Assembly: GCF_900142765.1 (NCBI RefSeq)
Contig: NZ_FRCB01000008.1
Coordinates: forward strand, 1 to 64,000
Source of the DNA: Roseovarius litoreus
Lineage (GTDB): Bacteria; Pseudomonadota; Alphaproteobacteria; Rhodobacterales; Rhodobacteraceae
Reading direction: 5' to 3'
DNA length: 64,000 bases
Shown here in pieces: positions 1 through 9,888 of this stretch. The notes beneath the pieces are model-generated. The model saw only the letters and a list, made by a program, of their open reading frames with translations. It did not search any database and was not told the DNA's origin. Made by a program: the position numbers and the translations under genes. Within the stretch, counting starts at the first letter, position 1, and each line of letters begins with the position of its first letter.

Positions 1-228
1 GCCCCGAATGACTGGCAGGTGGGCCAGACCGGCAAGGTGGTGGCGCCCGAGCTTTACATCGCCGTCGGCATCTCGGGCGCGATTCAGCACCTCGCAGGCA
101 TGAAGGACTCCAAGATCATCGTCGCGATCAACAAGGACGAAGAGGCCCCGATCTTCCAGGTTGCCGATTACGGCCTTGTGGCCGATCTCTTCGCGGCGGT
201 GCCGGAACTGACCGAAAAGCTCGGCTGA
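1..228 (+). CDS. etfA: Electron transfer flavoprotein subunit alpha, C-terminal part
   Basis: This is the 3' end of a gene that begins left of the window. The visible 75 residues carry the conserved FAD-binding C-terminus of Etf[21 protein letters not shown], then [18 protein letters not shown] and a DYGLVADLF ending. EtfA pairs with EtfB to carry electrons from acyl-CoA dehydrogenases to ETF-ubiquinone oxidoreductase. Its neighbour hbdA (3-hydroxybutyryl-CoA dehydrogenase) is a usual companion in this bacterial group. A hairpin terminator follows the stop codon. Identification is secure; only the start is missing. Confidence 0.95.
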   Translation, partial: APNDWQVGQTGKVVAPELYIAVGISGAIQHLAGMKDSKIIVAINKDEEAPIFQVADYGLVADLFAAVPELTEKLG

Positions 229-256
229 TCCGTCCTTCTCCGAATGAACCACTCCC

Positions 257-290
257 AAAGGCCCGCCGCTCCGGTGGGCCTTTGTTATTG
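257..290 (+). terminator. Rho-independent terminator after etfA
   Basis: An inverted repeat pairs AAAGGCCCGCC with GGTGGGCCTTT (one G-T pair) around a five-base loop and runs into TTTGTTATT. It lies between the etfA stop and the 3' end of the opposing DUF6473 gene, so it may end transcription from both sides. Confidence 0.8.
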
Positions 291-295
291 AGCCC

Positions 296-1168
296 TTATC
301 GCGCCACGACGTGCTGCGCATCTGTGCTCTCGCCCATGTCCAGCACCTCGCGCAAGACCGGCAGAAGCCCAAGCGCCGCCTCCTCATGGGCCGCCGGCCC
401 CGGCAGACAGCGCGCGGCCTCGGCCTCCTCCGGGGTGAAAATCATCCCGCGGGTGCCCATCTTCTGCGCGGCTGCACTTGTCGTCACCTCGACAAACCGC
501 GCCGCATGCGGCGCCACCCCATCCAGCATCGCGCGCGTCACGAAGGCCGGATCATACGTCACATCAGGCCGCTGCGCGCCGCGCTCGGGCAGGCGGGCCG
601 CGAACCACAGCAGGATGACCGGCGGGCCGATCCGGTGGACAAGGTCGATCATCCTCTCGACCCAGGCCGTGCGCAGCTCGTCGCGCACCAGATCGAAGCG
701 TTCCGGCGCCATGCCTTGCAGGCTTTTCAACAAATGCCGCGTGAACGCGTATTCGGTGAAATCCACATCCGGAAACAGGCTTTGCATCGGCCGCATGGCC
801 CTCAGAAACCGGTCATTCCGGCGCGGATGCACCCGGTAGAACCTGTTGGACAGGTTCAGCGCCCCCGGCACCTGCAGCACCACCGCACGCGCGCGCGCCA
901 CATGCCGCTCCAGCCCCGGATCGCCCAGCATCACATCCGGCCCGGCATTGGGCCAGCCGAAATTCACACAAGCCATGCCCAGCGCGTCCTCCACCAACGC
1001 GGGAAACGGTCGCCGGATGAACCGGCCATAGGTTTCCGATCCGCCCAGAAAGGCGACATAGTCTGTCGCAAGGCATTGCCGTGGCCCCCGGAACACCAGG
1101 TTCGATCCGGCATAACCGCACGGCTCATAATCAAGGGGCGCTGGCCCCTTCGCTGTGTCGTGATTCAT
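296..1168 (-). CDS. DUF6473 family protein (function unknown)
   Basis: A 290-residue protein of a family seen mainly in Rhodobacteraceae. The N-terminus has the family-like segment [15 protein letters not shown] (a GGSETYG signature) followed by [11 protein letters not shown] and [10 protein letters not shown]. It has no signal peptide or clear membrane segment. The GGSE/NxG pattern is loosely reminiscent of SGNH-type esterases, but I do not see a full catalytic set and do not claim activity. I chose the ATG at 1168 rather than the upstream ATG at 1213 because family homology seems to begin near MNHDTAKGP. It lies convergent to etfA and divergent from hbdA, a common arrangement in this group. 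Confidence 0.75.
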   Translation of the reverse strand: MNHDTAKGPAPLDYEPCGYAGSNLVFRGPRQCLATDYVAFLGGSETYGRFIRRPFPALVEDALGMACVNFGWPNAGPDVMLGDPGLERHVARARAVVLQVPGALNLSNRFYRVHPRRNDRFLRAMRPMQSLFPDVDFTEYAFTRHLLKSLQGMAPERFDLVRDELRTAWVERMIDLVHRIGPPVILLWFAARLPERGAQRPDVTYDPAFVTRAMLDGVAPHAARFVEVTTSAAAQKMGTRGMIFTPEEAEAARCLPGPAAHEEAALGLLPVLREVLDMGESTDAQHVVAR

Positions 1169-1327
1169 CTTTTCCCACCGATTCCAACTCACCCGGGGCC
1201 AGGATGACGCCACCGCGTTGACAAACTGCTAACGCGCCAATTCGCCGGGAATTTTAGCGATCAGCAGCCCTTGCGGCTTGCGCCCCTGCGGGCCTATTGT
1301 GGCGGCGTGGACAGGAAAGGTGCGACA

Positions 1328-2203
1328 ATGGAGATCCGGAAAATCGGCGTGGTCGGCGCAGGCCAGATGGGCAACGGCATTGCGCATGTCATGTCCCTCG
1401 CCGGGTTCGAGGTGATGCTCAACGACATCAGCCAGGACATGCTGGACAAGGCCATCGCGACCATGACCCGCAACATGGAACGCCAGGTCAGCCGCGGCAA
1501 GATAACCCAGGACGCGATGGACAGCGCCCTGGCGCGCATCACGCCCACCCTCACGCTCACCGACCTCGGCGCCACGGATCTGGTGATCGAAGCCGCGACC
1601 GAGCGTGAAACCGTCAAGCAGGCGATTTTCGATGAATTGCTGCCGCATCTTCAGCCGCATACGATCCTGACCTCGAACACCTCGTCGATCTCGATCACCC
1701 GGCTGGCCAGCCGCACCGACCGGCCCGAGAAATTCATGGGGTTTCACTTCATGAACCCGGTGCCGGTCATGCAACTGGTCGAGCTCATTCGCGGCATCGC
1801 CACAGACAAGCCGACCTATGATGCCTGCCTGGCTGTGGTCGAGAAACTGGGCAAGACCGCCGCCTCGGCCGAGGATTTTCCTGCCTTCATCGTCAACCGG
1901 ATCCTGATGCCGATGATCAACGAGGCGGTGTATACGCTCTATGAAGGCGTCGGAAACGTGCAGTCGATCGACCAGTCCATGAAGCTGGGGGCCAATCATC
2001 CGATGGGGCCGCTGGAACTCGCGGATTTCATCGGCCTGGACACCTGTCTGGCGATCATGAACGTGCTGCATGACGGGCTGGCGGATACCAAGTATCGCCC
2101 CTGCCCGCTGCTGACGAAATATGTCGAAGCCGGTTGGCTGGGCCGCAAGACGGGACGGGGCTTTTATGATTATCGCGGCGAGGTGCCGGTCCCGACGCGG
2201 TGA
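1328..2203 (+). CDS. hbdA: 3-hydroxybutyryl-CoA dehydrogenase
   Basis: A 291-residue NAD(P)-dependent 3-hydroxyacyl-CoA dehydrogenase that interconverts acetoacetyl-CoA and 3-hydroxybutyryl-CoA. The Rossmann motif GVVGAGQMGNG lies at residues 6-16. The HCDH signature region includes MGFHFMNPVPVMQLVE (catalytic His) and later NRILMPMINEAVYTLYEG. The C-terminal domain ends with GWLGRKTGRGFYDY. The ATG at 1328 is preceded by an AGGAAAGG ribosome-binding site, and the Rossmann fold starts just after it. Proximity to etfA fits butyrate/PHB or ethylmalonyl-CoA pathway metabolism. Confidence 0.93.
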   Translation: MEIRKIGVVGAGQMGNGIAHVMSLAGFEVMLNDISQDMLDKAIATMTRNMERQVSRGKITQDAMDSALARITPTLTLTDLGATDLVIEAATERETVKQAIFDELLPHLQPHTILTSNTSSISITRLASRTDRPEKFMGFHFMNPVPVMQLVELIRGIATDKPTYDACLAVVEKLGKTAASAEDFPAFIVNRILMPMINEAVYTLYEGVGNVQSIDQSMKLGANHPMGPLELADFIGLDTCLAIMNVLHDGLADTKYRPCPLLTKYVEAGWLGRKTGRGFYDYRGEVPVPTR

Positions 2204-2297
2204 GCCGCGACGCGGATCGGGCAAGCGCCACAGTCCGCTTCAGCGCCCCGGACTGACACATGGATCAGGCGCCGCGTTTCGACGGCAGCCTTGCATG

Positions 2298-2421
2298 ATT
2301 TTTCACGAAAAATTCACTTCTGCCCGTCATGAATTTTCGCAGAAAATTCTTCCCCCGCGAGCGCAGGAAATGTCCCCCGAAGACCCCGACACCGCAGGTC
2401 CCAAATTTTCGCAGAAAATTT
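2298..2421. repeat. Cluster of three AT-rich short palindromes
   Basis: Three short inverted repeats sit in an otherwise GC-rich gap between convergent genes: ATTTTTC-AC-GAAAAAT (2298-2313), GAATTTTC-GCA-GAAAATTC (2331-2349) and AAATTTTC-GCA-GAAAATTT (2403-2421). The last two share an identical 17-bp core. The last ends 6 bp before the acyltransferase stop. They could be weak hairpins, protein sites or members of a small palindrome family. Confidence 0.7.
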
Positions 2422-2427
2422 GCGCCC

Positions 2428-3348
2428 TCAGCGCTCGGTCACATCATTGCCAAGCGCCAGCGTATGCTCGCGCAGCCACGCCATGAAGCCGCGCGGATCA
2501 CTGTCGAGCATCTTCATCCGCTCCGCACTGATCGGCGCGCCGACCACCGGGCGCTGCGGCTTGTTGCAGCTGTGCACGACCTCGTGCAAGAGCAAGCCCT
2601 GCCGCAAGGTCGCCGATATCCGGTTGGCCATCTGGTACCAGCGCGAATTGGCCCCCGGAAAATAGATCGGCACCACCGTCGCACCAGAACGCCGGATCAT
2701 CTGCGCCGTGAACACGTTCCATTCCCGCTCGATCACCGGTCCGAACATCGTGTCGCTTGATGCCACCACACCCGACGGGAAAACGCTGATCAGCCCGCCC
2801 TCCTTGAGATGCGCCATCGCCTTGGCGCGCATCTCCACGCTCTTGCGCTGCGCATCGGGCTCATGCGGAAACGGCACCGCGATCATGTACGAGGCCGCCA
2901 CCTCGTCGATCCCGGTCAAAAGCGCCCGCGTCAGGATCTTGTAATCCGTGCGACGCCGCCCGATCAGATCGGCAAGGATCATCCCATCCACCAGCCCGTG
3001 CGGATGGTTGGCCACCGCCACCACCGGCCCCTCACTGGGAATATTCATCAGCTCGGCGTCAGGCGTCAGAAGGTCGATCCCCATCGTATCCAGCGCCGCG
3101 CGCCAAAAGGGCTGGCCCGTGGGCGCGCCGCGTCTTTCGAATTCGCGGATCATCTTGAGGATCGTCAGTTTTCCGGTAAACCATTCGATCGCCCGTATGG
3201 TCAACGCCGTCCCGGGCTTGTCGAACGAATTGGCATAGGTGAGGCTCCGACGGTCATACTTCGTGAAGTTTACCGTCTCGTCATCCTGCCCCGGCGCATG
3301 GTCCTCAACGTGTTCTACCACGTGGCGTCGTCCCGTCCCGTCGCGCAT
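2428..3348 (-). CDS. PlsC-like lysophospholipid acyltransferase family protein
   Basis: A 306-residue protein of the glycerolipid acyltransferase superfamily. The catalytic block reads VVAVANHPHGLVDGMI, the HP-x-G-x-x-DG variant seen in hemolysin-like and OlsA-like acyltransferases. A second block, GLISVFPSGVVASSD, stands where FPEG is found in classical PlsC. It probably transfers an acyl group in membrane lipid or lyso-ornithine lipid synthesis, but the substrate cannot be read from sequence. It is the last gene of the leftward chvI-to-HPr series, 15 bp after HPr. The start is uncertain: family similarity is evident from about DDETVNFTKYDRRSLTYANS, so an alternative start inside the first 25 residues is possible. 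Confidence 0.8.
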   Translation of the reverse strand: MRDGTGRRHVVEHVEDHAPGQDDETVNFTKYDRRSLTYANSFDKPGTALTIRAIEWFTGKLTILKMIREFERRGAPTGQPFWRAALDTMGIDLLTPDAELMNIPSEGPVVAVANHPHGLVDGMILADLIGRRRTDYKILTRALLTGIDEVAASYMIAVPFPHEPDAQRKSVEMRAKAMAHLKEGGLISVFPSGVVASSDTMFGPVIEREWNVFTAQMIRRSGATVVPIYFPGANSRWYQMANRISATLRQGLLLHEVVHSCNKPQRPVVGAPISAERMKMLDSDPRGFMAWLREHTLALGNDVTER

Positions 3349-3363
3349 ATCTGCGCTGTTGGT

Positions 3364-3642
3364 TCACATATCCTCGCCGAACCGGTTCGCCACAAGCGCC
3401 TGCACCGCATCGGCCAGCGCCTCGGCATCCGGTCCCGAGGTTTGCACGTCAATAGTGGTTCCTTTCGACGCTGCCAACATCAAAAGCCCCATTATGCTGT
3501 CTCCGCCCGCCGTCTGCCCGTCCATCGACACCTCGGCGCGCGCGTCGAATCCCTCGACCACTTCCACCAGCCGTGCCGCGGCGCGCGCATGCAGGCCCTT
3601 TTCATTGATGATCTCCAGATGACGCGTGATCGTGTCGGCCAT
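3364..3642 (-). CDS. ptsH: HPr family phosphocarrier protein
   Basis: A 92-residue phosphocarrier. The active-site histidine lies in NEKGLHARAAARLV, and the Ser-containing segment GDSIMGLLMLAASKG matches the HprK regulatory serine region of HPr. The start at 3642 was chosen because it begins right before the first beta strand (MADTITRHLEI). It lies 7 bp after the EIIA gene. In alphaproteobacteria such HPr proteins generally act in a regulatory PTS rather than sugar uptake. With HprK, EIIA and RapZ upstream, the set looks like a signalling relay. Confidence 0.93.
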   Translation of the reverse strand: MADTITRHLEIINEKGLHARAAARLVEVVEGFDARAEVSMDGQTAGGDSIMGLLMLAASKGTTIDVQTSGPDAEALADAVQALVANRFGEDM

Positions 3643-3649
3643 ATGTCTT

Positions 3650-4054
3650 CTACCCGTCTGCCTTTTCACTCGACCCGGCATGGCTGTCTATGTATTTGCG
3701 CCCCGCGTCAAGCGCGGATCGCGCGGCCTCGTGCACCGGCATGTTCCGGCTCTTGGCCAGCTTGATGAGCATCGGCAAGTTGGCCCCATAGAGAATCCGC
3801 CTGTCCGCGGGCTGGCACGCCTTGAGCGACAGGTTCGATGGAGAGCCGCCGAACAGATCGGTCACGATCAAGACACCGTCTCCGCGATCCACCGCATCGG
3901 CGGCGGCGCAGATTTCGGCCTGTTTCTCGGCGCGGTTGCTGTCATCCTCCATCGTGATGGCCACAATGCCGGTCTGTGCGCCCACCACATGCTCGATGGC
4001 CCGCAGATATTCCCGGGCCAGGCCGCCATGCGCCACGATCACGATACCGATCAA
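3650..4054 (-). CDS. PTS EIIA component, mannose/fructose type (regulatory)
   Basis: A 134-residue EIIA-Man domain: [17 protein letters not shown] carries the phospho-accepting His9, followed by [19 protein letters not shown], the family's loop around the active site. No EIIB, EIIC or EIID partner is present, so it most likely receives phosphate from HPr and acts as a regulator. The start overlaps the rapZ stop by 4 bp (ATGA type), showing translational coupling. Confidence 0.92.
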   Translation of the reverse strand: MIGIVIVAHGGLAREYLRAIEHVVGAQTGIVAITMEDDSNRAEKQAEICAAADAVDRGDGVLIVTDLFGGSPSNLSLKACQPADRRILYGANLPMLIKLAKSRNMPVHEAARSALDAGRKYIDSHAGSSEKADG

Positions 4055-5001
4055 CGCAGTCTCTCTCCCTGTTGGTCGTCCGCATCACCCATGTGTTGCG
4101 CGCCGATGCGCGGCGCCTCGGTCGCCCCTCGCCGTTCCAGTTCGCGATGCCTTATTGACACCGGCCAGCCCCCCTTCGCAAGGGCCGCCGCCAAAGTTTC
4201 TGCCATGGCCACGCTGCGATGCTGGCCGCCCGTGCAGCCGAACCCGATCGCAAGATAGGCCTTGCCCTCCGCCTCATAGGCCGGCAGCAGAAGCTGTACC
4301 AGATCCACCACCTTGTCGCGAAACGCCGCGAAACGCGGGTCCTGCGCCACGTAGCCCGACACCCGCATGTCCCGCCCGTCGAGCGTGCGCAGCGCCTCGT
4401 CCCAATAGGGATTGCGCAGGAACCGGCAATCCAGAACCATGTCGAGCCCCCGCGGCACGCCGCGCTTGTAGGAAAACGAGTGCACCGACACCGCCAGCCG
4501 GCTTTGCCCTTGCGGCGCGAACCATTGCTCCAACTCCGCCCGCAGATCATGCGGCGACAGCTCGGACGTATCGATCAGGATATCGGCCCTGGCGCGGATC
4601 GGCTTGAGAAGATCGAATTCCCGCGCGATCCCCACACCGGGGCTTTCGGCAGGTGCCAGCGGATGCCGGCGGCGCGTTTCCGAAAACCGGCGCAACAGAA
4701 CCTCGGCGTCGCAATCCACGTACAAAAGCTGCACCGGCGCGCCGCCCGGCGCCTCCATGCGGTCCACCGCCTCGATCAGCGCCGTCGTCGAAAAATCACG
4801 GTTGCGCGCGTCGATGCCAAGCGCCAACGGCTTCTCGACCCCGGCGCCCGGCACAAGCCTCGGCAAGAGAGACAGCGGCAGATTGTCGATCGCCTCATAT
4901 CCCATATCCTCCAGCGCGCGGATCGCAGTGCTTCGGCCCGCCCCCGAAGGACCGGTCACCAGCACCAGCCGGGAAGCTATGGGGTCTGCCGTCTCGGGCA
5001 T
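4051..5001 (-). CDS. rapZ: RNase adapter RapZ / nucleotide-binding protein
   Basis: A 316-residue RapZ (YvcJ family) protein. The N-terminal P-loop [21 protein letters not shown] and the IDNLP segment are typical. The C-terminal domain has [25 protein letters not shown] and [16 protein letters not shown]. In E. coli RapZ delivers the small RNA GlmZ to RNase E; in alphaproteobacteria its target is not established. It is slightly longer than E. coli RapZ (284 residues) through N- and C-terminal extensions. It sits between hprK and the PTS EIIA gene, consistent with a joint regulatory operon. Confidence 0.93.
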   Translation of the reverse strand: MPETADPIASRLVLVTGPSGAGRSTAIRALEDMGYEAIDNLPLSLLPRLVPGAGVEKPLALGIDARNRDFSTTALIEAVDRMEAPGGAPVQLLYVDCDAEVLLRRFSETRRRHPLAPAESPGVGIAREFDLLKPIRARADILIDTSELSPHDLRAELEQWFAPQGQSRLAVSVHSFSYKRGVPRGLDMVLDCRFLRNPYWDEALRTLDGRDMRVSGYVAQDPRFAAFRDKVVDLVQLLLPAYEAEGKAYLAIGFGCTGGQHRSVAMAETLAAALAKGGWPVSIRHRELERRGATEAPRIGAQHMGDADDQQGERLR

Positions 5002-5015
5002 CTGCGCGTGGTCCG

Positions 5016-5489
5016 TCAGTCGCTGCGTCCGTGTCGTAGATAAGTCATGATCGCCGCGGGAAAATGGGCGCAGGTGTTTTTTCTTGTCACGGGCAAGCTC
5101 ACACCCAGCAGATCCTCGCGCCGCGGCGGCGGCAGACGCGCCTCTTCCTCACGGTCCATGTCCACGATCAGCACCACATACGCCGGTCCTTTTGCCGGAC
5201 AGTTGAGCAGCCCCATGCCCCGCGCCTCGATCCGTCCCCGGATCGCTCGGGGCGCATCGGCACTCACCTGCGCGCCATCGCGCCGGATCAGCGTGCGGTC
5301 ATCGGCCACAAGATCGGCGCCGAGCGCAATCAGCTGCAGCGCCAGACCCGATTTGCCGCTGCCCGACGCCCCCCGGATCAACACCGCGCGGCCGTTCACG
5401 GCCACCGTGCTGGCATGCAGGCATGTAGCGTCGTCTTCCTCCGCTGTGGGCTCACTGGGATGCGCGTCGCCGCCCTGCCCCGATGTCAT
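5016..5489 (-). CDS. hprK: HPr kinase/phosphorylase, short alphaproteobacterial form
   Basis: A 157-residue protein equivalent to only the C-terminal catalytic domain of Bacillus-type HprK. The Walker A loop is [15 protein letters not shown], followed by LVADDRTLI and the family segment [10 protein letters not shown]. It would phosphorylate or dephosphorylate the serine of HPr encoded three genes downstream. The N-terminal domain found in Firmicutes is absent, as is usual for alphaproteobacteria. It starts 3 bp after the chvG stop and lies 14 bp before rapZ. Confidence 0.93.
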   Translation of the reverse strand: MTSGQGGDAHPSEPTAEEDDATCLHASTVAVNGRAVLIRGASGSGKSGLALQLIALGADLVADDRTLIRRDGAQVSADAPRAIRGRIEARGMGLLNCPAKGPAYVVLIVDMDREEEARLPPPRREDLLGVSLPVTRKNTCAHFPAAIMTYLRHGRSD

Positions 5490-5492
5490 GGA

Positions 5493-7205
5493 TCAGACCG
5501 GCAGGCCCACGACAAAGCGTGCGCCCAGCGGATCCGACGTCGGATCGGCATCGGTCGGGCGGATGTTCTCGGCCCAGATCACCCCGTCATGCGCCTCGAC
5601 GATCTGCTTCGAGATCGACAGGCCAAGCCCCGAATTGTTGCCGAAATCATTTTCCGCGCGTTGCGAATAGAAGCGTTTGAAAATCTTCGTCAGCGCCTGA
5701 TCCGGAATGCCGGGGCCGGTATCCTCGACCACCACCAGAACCCGGTTGTCGCGCTTGCGCACCCACAGCCGGATCGCGTCCCCATCCTCGCAAAAGCTGA
5801 TCGCGTTGGTGATCAGATTGACGAAAACCTGCGCCAGCCGCCCCTCCAGACCGACGAAGACAATCGGCTCGTTGGGGAAATCGGTGATGAACTCGACCCC
5901 CTTCTTCTCGGCCTCTTCGCCAAGATAATCGCCCAGATTGCGCAGCATCGCCAAAAGGTCGAACGGCTCTTGCTCTTCCTTGACCAGCTCGCTGTCCAGC
6001 CGCGAGGCGTTCGAAATGTCGCTCACCAGCCGGTCGAGGCGGCGCACGTCATGTTCGATCACCTCCAGCAGCTTTTCGCGCTGATCCGGGCGCTTGGCCA
6101 CCCGCATCGTGCCCACCGCCGAGCGCAGGCTGGCCAGCGGGTTCTTGATCTCATGCGCCACGTCGGCGGCGAATTGTTCGTTGCTGTCGATCCGGTGATA
6201 GAGTGCCGCGACCATGCCGCGCAGCGCCCCCGACAGGCGCCCGATCTCGTCGGGCCGCGCGGTCAGATCGGGGATGCGGATGCGCCCGCCGCCCTTGCCT
6301 CTGTTGCGGTCCCCGCCGATTTCCGCGGCGGCGGCCAGATCCGACAGCGGGTTCGCGATCGTCGAGGCCAGGATCAGGCTCAGCCCCACAGACACCGCCG
6401 TCGCGATCAGGAACATGCGCAGCACCCATTCATGCTCGGCGCGCACCAGTTGATCGATCTCGCCGCTGGCATTGACCATCGCCACCGCGCCCACCGCCTC
6501 ACCGTTCCGGATGATCGGAGTGGCCGCGGCAAAAACGGTGCGCCCGCCGACGTCGCTCGACAGCGATTGCGGCGCGCCCTGCAGCGTCGGGCCGACCAGC
6601 GCGCTCACGGTTTCGAGCAGGGTGGTCTCGGGCGTGTCGGTCAGCACGGCATCGAATGGCGCCGACACCAGCCCCCAGACGCGGCTCAGCAGATCGGTGA
6701 TGAACGTGCGTTGCTGGCTGCCCCCCGAGAGCGCCGGCGCCCGGTCCCCCTCGCCGCGACCGGCCAGCGCGCCGGTGCTGTCGAACACAAAGACCTCGAC
6801 GCCGCGCTGAATATCCAGCCCTTCGATCGTGCCGATCACATCGATCCCGTCGCCGGTCATCAGGTTGACCGGGGCGGTGCTGGGCAGTTGCGCCTCGAAC
6901 ACATCGGCGACAAGCTCGACCTCGCTCACCATGCTGCCCGCGCGCTGCAGCGCCAGACTGTCGCGCGATGAGTTCAGGAACAGCACCCCCGCCAGCAGCA
7001 AACTCAGCGCGACCAGGTTGAAGGTGATGATCTTGCGTGTCAGCGACGACTCGCGCAGCGAGATGAAGCCCCGCCTTTCGCGCCGTGTCCTTACCTCTTC
7101 ATCGCCCACGCTGTCGGGGGCGACGAAATCATCGCCCAGGACGACGTCATCATCCCGCCTTGGCGCCCCTCGGTCGCGCATGTCGATGCCTTCGGCCAGT
7201 GCCAT
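5493..7205 (-). CDS. chvG: Sensor histidine kinase ChvG
   Basis: A 570-residue membrane sensor kinase. A cytoplasmic N-terminus is followed by a membrane segment (KIITFNLVALSLLLAGVLFLN, about residue 58), a periplasmic sensor of roughly 220 residues, and a second membrane segment (MFLIATAVSVGLSLILAS). A HAMP-like region, the H-box DVAHEIKNPLASL, the N-box FVNLITNAISF, and the G boxes EDTGPGIP and NSGLGLSISKQIV follow. In rhizobia and Agrobacterium ChvG/ExoS senses acid and envelope stress and phosphorylates ChvI. The start codon overlaps the chvI stop (TAATG), indicating coupled translation. Confidence 0.94.
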   Translation of the reverse strand: MALAEGIDMRDRGAPRRDDDVVLGDDFVAPDSVGDEEVRTRRERRGFISLRESSLTRKIITFNLVALSLLLAGVLFLNSSRDSLALQRAGSMVSEVELVADVFEAQLPSTAPVNLMTGDGIDVIGTIEGLDIQRGVEVFVFDSTGALAGRGEGDRAPALSGGSQQRTFITDLLSRVWGLVSAPFDAVLTDTPETTLLETVSALVGPTLQGAPQSLSSDVGGRTVFAAATPIIRNGEAVGAVAMVNASGEIDQLVRAEHEWVLRMFLIATAVSVGLSLILASTIANPLSDLAAAAEIGGDRNRGKGGGRIRIPDLTARPDEIGRLSGALRGMVAALYHRIDSNEQFAADVAHEIKNPLASLRSAVGTMRVAKRPDQREKLLEVIEHDVRRLDRLVSDISNASRLDSELVKEEQEPFDLLAMLRNLGDYLGEEAEKKGVEFITDFPNEPIVFVGLEGRLAQVFVNLITNAISFCEDGDAIRLWVRKRDNRVLVVVEDTGPGIPDQALTKIFKRFYSQRAENDFGNNSGLGLSISKQIVEAHDGVIWAENIRPTDADPTSDPLGARFVVGLPV

Positions 7206-7906
7206 TATTCCTCGTTGTACCGGTATCCGATACCATAAAGCGTTTCGATCGCCGAGAAGTCAGGGTCGACCATCCGCAATTTCTTCCGCAGCCGCTTGAT
7301 GTGACTGTCGATGGTGCGGTCATCCACATAGACCTGGTCGTCATAGGCGACATCCATCAGCTGATCGCGGCTTTTGACAAACCCCGGACGCTGCGCCAGC
7401 GCCTGCAGCAACAGGAATTCCGTGACGGTCAGCGACACATCCTGGCCCTTCCAGCTGACCGCGTGGCGCAGCGGGTCCATCTGCAGATGTCCGCGCTCGA
7501 TCACCTTGGTTTCCTCGGTGTCGCCGACGATCTTGCCATCCATCGCGTCCTGACGGCGCAGCAGCGCGCGGATCCGCTCGACCAGAAGGCGCTGGCTGAA
7601 CGGCTTCTTGACATAGTCGTCAGCCCCCATGCGCAGGCCGAGAACCTCGTCGATCTCATCATCCTTGGAGGTCAGGAAGATCACCGGCATCGACGTCTTC
7701 TGACGCAGCCGCTGCAGCAGATCCATCCCGTCCATGCGGGGCATCTTGATATCCAGAACGGCCATGTCCGGCAGCTTCTTGCTGAAGGCATCGAACGCCT
7801 GTTGGCCGTCATTATACGTCTCCACCTCGAAACCTTCCGCTTCGAGCGTCATCGAGACCGAAGTCAGAATGTTGCGATCATCGTCCACGAGGGCGATCTT
7901 TGACAT
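7205..7906 (-). CDS. chvI: Response regulator ChvI, OmpR family
   Basis: A 233-residue regulator. The receiver domain (1-120) has ALVDDD, the phospho-accepting Asp in [11 protein letters not shown], the Thr in IFLTSKDDE and the Lys in YVKKPF. The winged-helix DNA-binding domain (about 130-230) includes [19 protein letters not shown] and [16 protein letters not shown]. It is encoded ahead of its kinase and divergent from pckA; the chvI/pckA pairing is conserved in alphaproteobacteria. Confidence 0.95.
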   Translation of the reverse strand: MSKIALVDDDRNILTSVSMTLEAEGFEVETYNDGQQAFDAFSKKLPDMAVLDIKMPRMDGMDLLQRLRQKTSMPVIFLTSKDDEIDEVLGLRMGADDYVKKPFSQRLLVERIRALLRRQDAMDGKIVGDTEETKVIERGHLQMDPLRHAVSWKGQDVSLTVTEFLLLQALAQRPGFVKSRDQLMDVAYDDQVYVDDRTIDSHIKRLRKKLRMVDPDFSAIETLYGIGYRYNEE

Positions 7907-8289
7907 GTGATTGGTCCTTGTACTGCTCTGCTTGTTGTATTTTTTTCAACAATATGAGCCGTTTTGCCCTTTACGATCAATCCTAAACTGCGAATCGCCC
8001 CCTTTCCGCGCTCTCATTCGTGCAAAAAAATCCTGCTAATGGCTAAATTGACTCACTTTCGCCACGGTTGCCGGGTATTGTCCTCCTTTTGTTAGCGCCA
8101 ACGTCGATCTGGTTGCGCTAACTTTCGCGTGGTTGCGCTAACGGCTTGAAACCGTCCTGTTCTTTCATGGAAACGTCATGTTAAGAGGCGCGCGGGGGCC
8201 GGTACACACCGACACACCGGCGCCGGTCCCGGCGCCACGACAGTTTCGCCGCCCTGCGGGCGGTCATCACGAACAGGAGCGTGAAAGAC
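7907..8289. promoter_or_regulatory. chvI-pckA divergent control region with three phased operator-like sites
   Basis: The gap contains three similar 12-bp imperfect palindromes: GTTAGCGCCAAC (8091-8102), GGTTGCGCTAAC (8111-8122) and GGTTGCGCTAAC (8131-8142). Their centres are exactly 20 bp apart. They resemble variants of GTTAGCGCTAAC, the kind of site bound by LacI-family regulators of central carbon metabolism (PckR/CceR type); that assignment is inferred from memory of the family, not proven here. The part nearer chvI (7930-8080) is comparatively AT-rich and probably holds the chvI promoter. Confidence 0.6.
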
Positions 8290-9888
8290 ATGACATCTGG
8301 ACGGGTCAACCCGCAATTCCGGCTCGAGGATCAGGGCATCACGGGGCTGGGCAATGTCTATTACAACCTCATCGAACCGGCGCTGATCGAAGCGGCCCTC
8401 AAGAAGGGCGAGGGCACGCTGGGTCGTGGCGGCGCGTTTCTGGTCACCACCGGCAAGTTCACCGGCCGCTCGCCCAAGGACAAGCATGTCGTCAAGACCG
8501 ACAGCGTGGCCGACACGATCTGGTGGGAGAACAACGCCGCCATGTCGCCCGAAGGGTTCGATACGCTTTACGCCGATATGATCGCCCATATGCAGGGGGG
8601 CGACTATTATGTGCAGGATCTTGTCGGCGGTGCCGATCCGGCCCATGCGATCAATGTGCGCATGGTGACCGAACTGGCCTGGCACGGCCTTTTCATCCGT
8701 CACCTGCTGCGCCGCCCCGAGCGTGACGCGCTGGATCGCTTCACCGCCGATTTCACCGTCATCAACTGCCCCAGCTTCCGGGCCGATCCGGCCCGGCACG
8801 GGTGCCGCTCGGAAACCGTCATCGCGATGAATTTCGACCGCAAGATGATCCTGATCGGCGGCACCGAATATGCCGGGGAGAACAAGAAATCCGTGTTCAC
8901 CCTGCTCAACTACCTGCTGCCCGAGAAGGGCATCATGCCGATGCACTGCTCGGCCAACCATGCCGATGGCAACCCGGTCGACACGGCCGTTTTCTTCGGT
9001 CTCAGCGGCACCGGCAAGACCACGCTCTCGGCCGATCCGGCGCGCACGCTCATCGGCGATGACGAACATGGCTGGTCCGATCGCGGCACCTTCAATTTCG
9101 AAGGCGGCTGCTATGCCAAGACCATCAACCTCAACCCCGAGGCCGAGCCCGAGATCTACGCCACCACGTCGAAATTCGGCACGGTGATCGAGAACATGGT
9201 GTTCGATCCCGAAACCCTCGAGCTTGATTTCGACGACGATTCGCTCACCGCCAACATGCGCTGCGCCTATCCTCTGGACTATATCTCGAACGCGTCGGAC
9301 ACGGCGCTTGGCGGGCATCCCAAGAACGTCATCATGCTGACCTGCGATGCCTTCGGCGTGCTGCCGCCCATCGCGCGTCTGACCCCGGCGCAGGCCATGT
9401 ATCACTTCCTGTCCGGCTTCACCTCCAAGGTGGCCGGCACCGAACGTGGCGTGACCGAGCCCGAGCCGACCTTTTCCACCTGTTTCGGCGCGCCCTTCAT
9501 GCCGCGCCGCCCCGAGGTCTATGGCAACCTGTTGCGCGACAAGATCGCCAAGCACGGCGCGACCTGCTGGCTGGTGAATACCGGCTGGACAGGCGGCGCC
9601 TATGGCACCGGATCGCGCATGCCGATCAAGGCCACCCGCGCCCTGCTGACCGCAGCCCTTGACGGGTCGCTGAACAAGGTCGAGTTCCGCAAGGACGAAA
9701 ACTTCGGCTTCGACGTTCCCGTCGCAGCGCCCGGTGTGGCCGAGGTCCTGCTCGATCCGCGCCGCACATGGGACGATCCGGCCTCTTACGATCGGCAGGC
9801 CGCCAAGCTGGTGCAGATGTTCGCGGATAATTTCGAACAATATGTGCCATATATCGACGAAGACGTGAAAGCAGCCGCGCTCGGCTGA
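8290..9888 (+). CDS. pckA: Phosphoenolpyruvate carboxykinase (ATP)
   Basis: A 532-residue ATP-dependent PEP carboxykinase, converting oxaloacetate and ATP to PEP, CO2 and ADP at the entry to gluconeogenesis. The P-loop [14 protein letters not shown], the adjacent metal/substrate block [10 protein letters not shown], and [14 protein letters not shown] are intact. I chose the ATG at 8290 because AGGAG (8275-8279) is 10 bp upstream; the GTG at 8281 would be too close. Three phased operator-like sites lie 150-200 bp upstream. Length equals the family norm. Confidence 0.96.
   Translation: MTSGRVNPQFRLEDQGITGLGNVYYNLIEPALIEAALKKGEGTLGRGGAFLVTTGKFTGRSPKDKHVVKTDSVADTIWWENNAAMSPEGFDTLYADMIAHMQGGDYYVQDLVGGADPAHAINVRMVTELAWHGLFIRHLLRRPERDALDRFTADFTVINCPSFRADPARHGCRSETVIAMNFDRKMILIGGTEYAGENKKSVFTLLNYLLPEKGIMPMHCSANHADGNPVDTAVFFGLSGTGKTTLSADPARTLIGDDEHGWSDRGTFNFEGGCYAKTINLNPEAEPEIYATTSKFGTVIENMVFDPETLELDFDDDSLTANMRCAYPLDYISNASDTALGGHPKNVIMLTCDAFGVLPPIARLTPAQAMYHFLSGFTSKVAGTERGVTEPEPTFSTCFGAPFMPRRPEVYGNLLRDKIAKHGATCWLVNTGWTGGAYGTGSRMPIKATRALLTAALDGSLNKVEFRKDENFGFDVPVAAPGVAEVLLDPRRTWDDPASYDRQAAKLVQMFADNFEQYVPYIDEDVKAAALG

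Noticed and set aside
5064-6971. 635-codon plus-strand frame opposite hprK-chvG
   Set aside because: Shadow of the kinase gene; composition is His/Arg/Gln-rich and it crosses a gene boundary.
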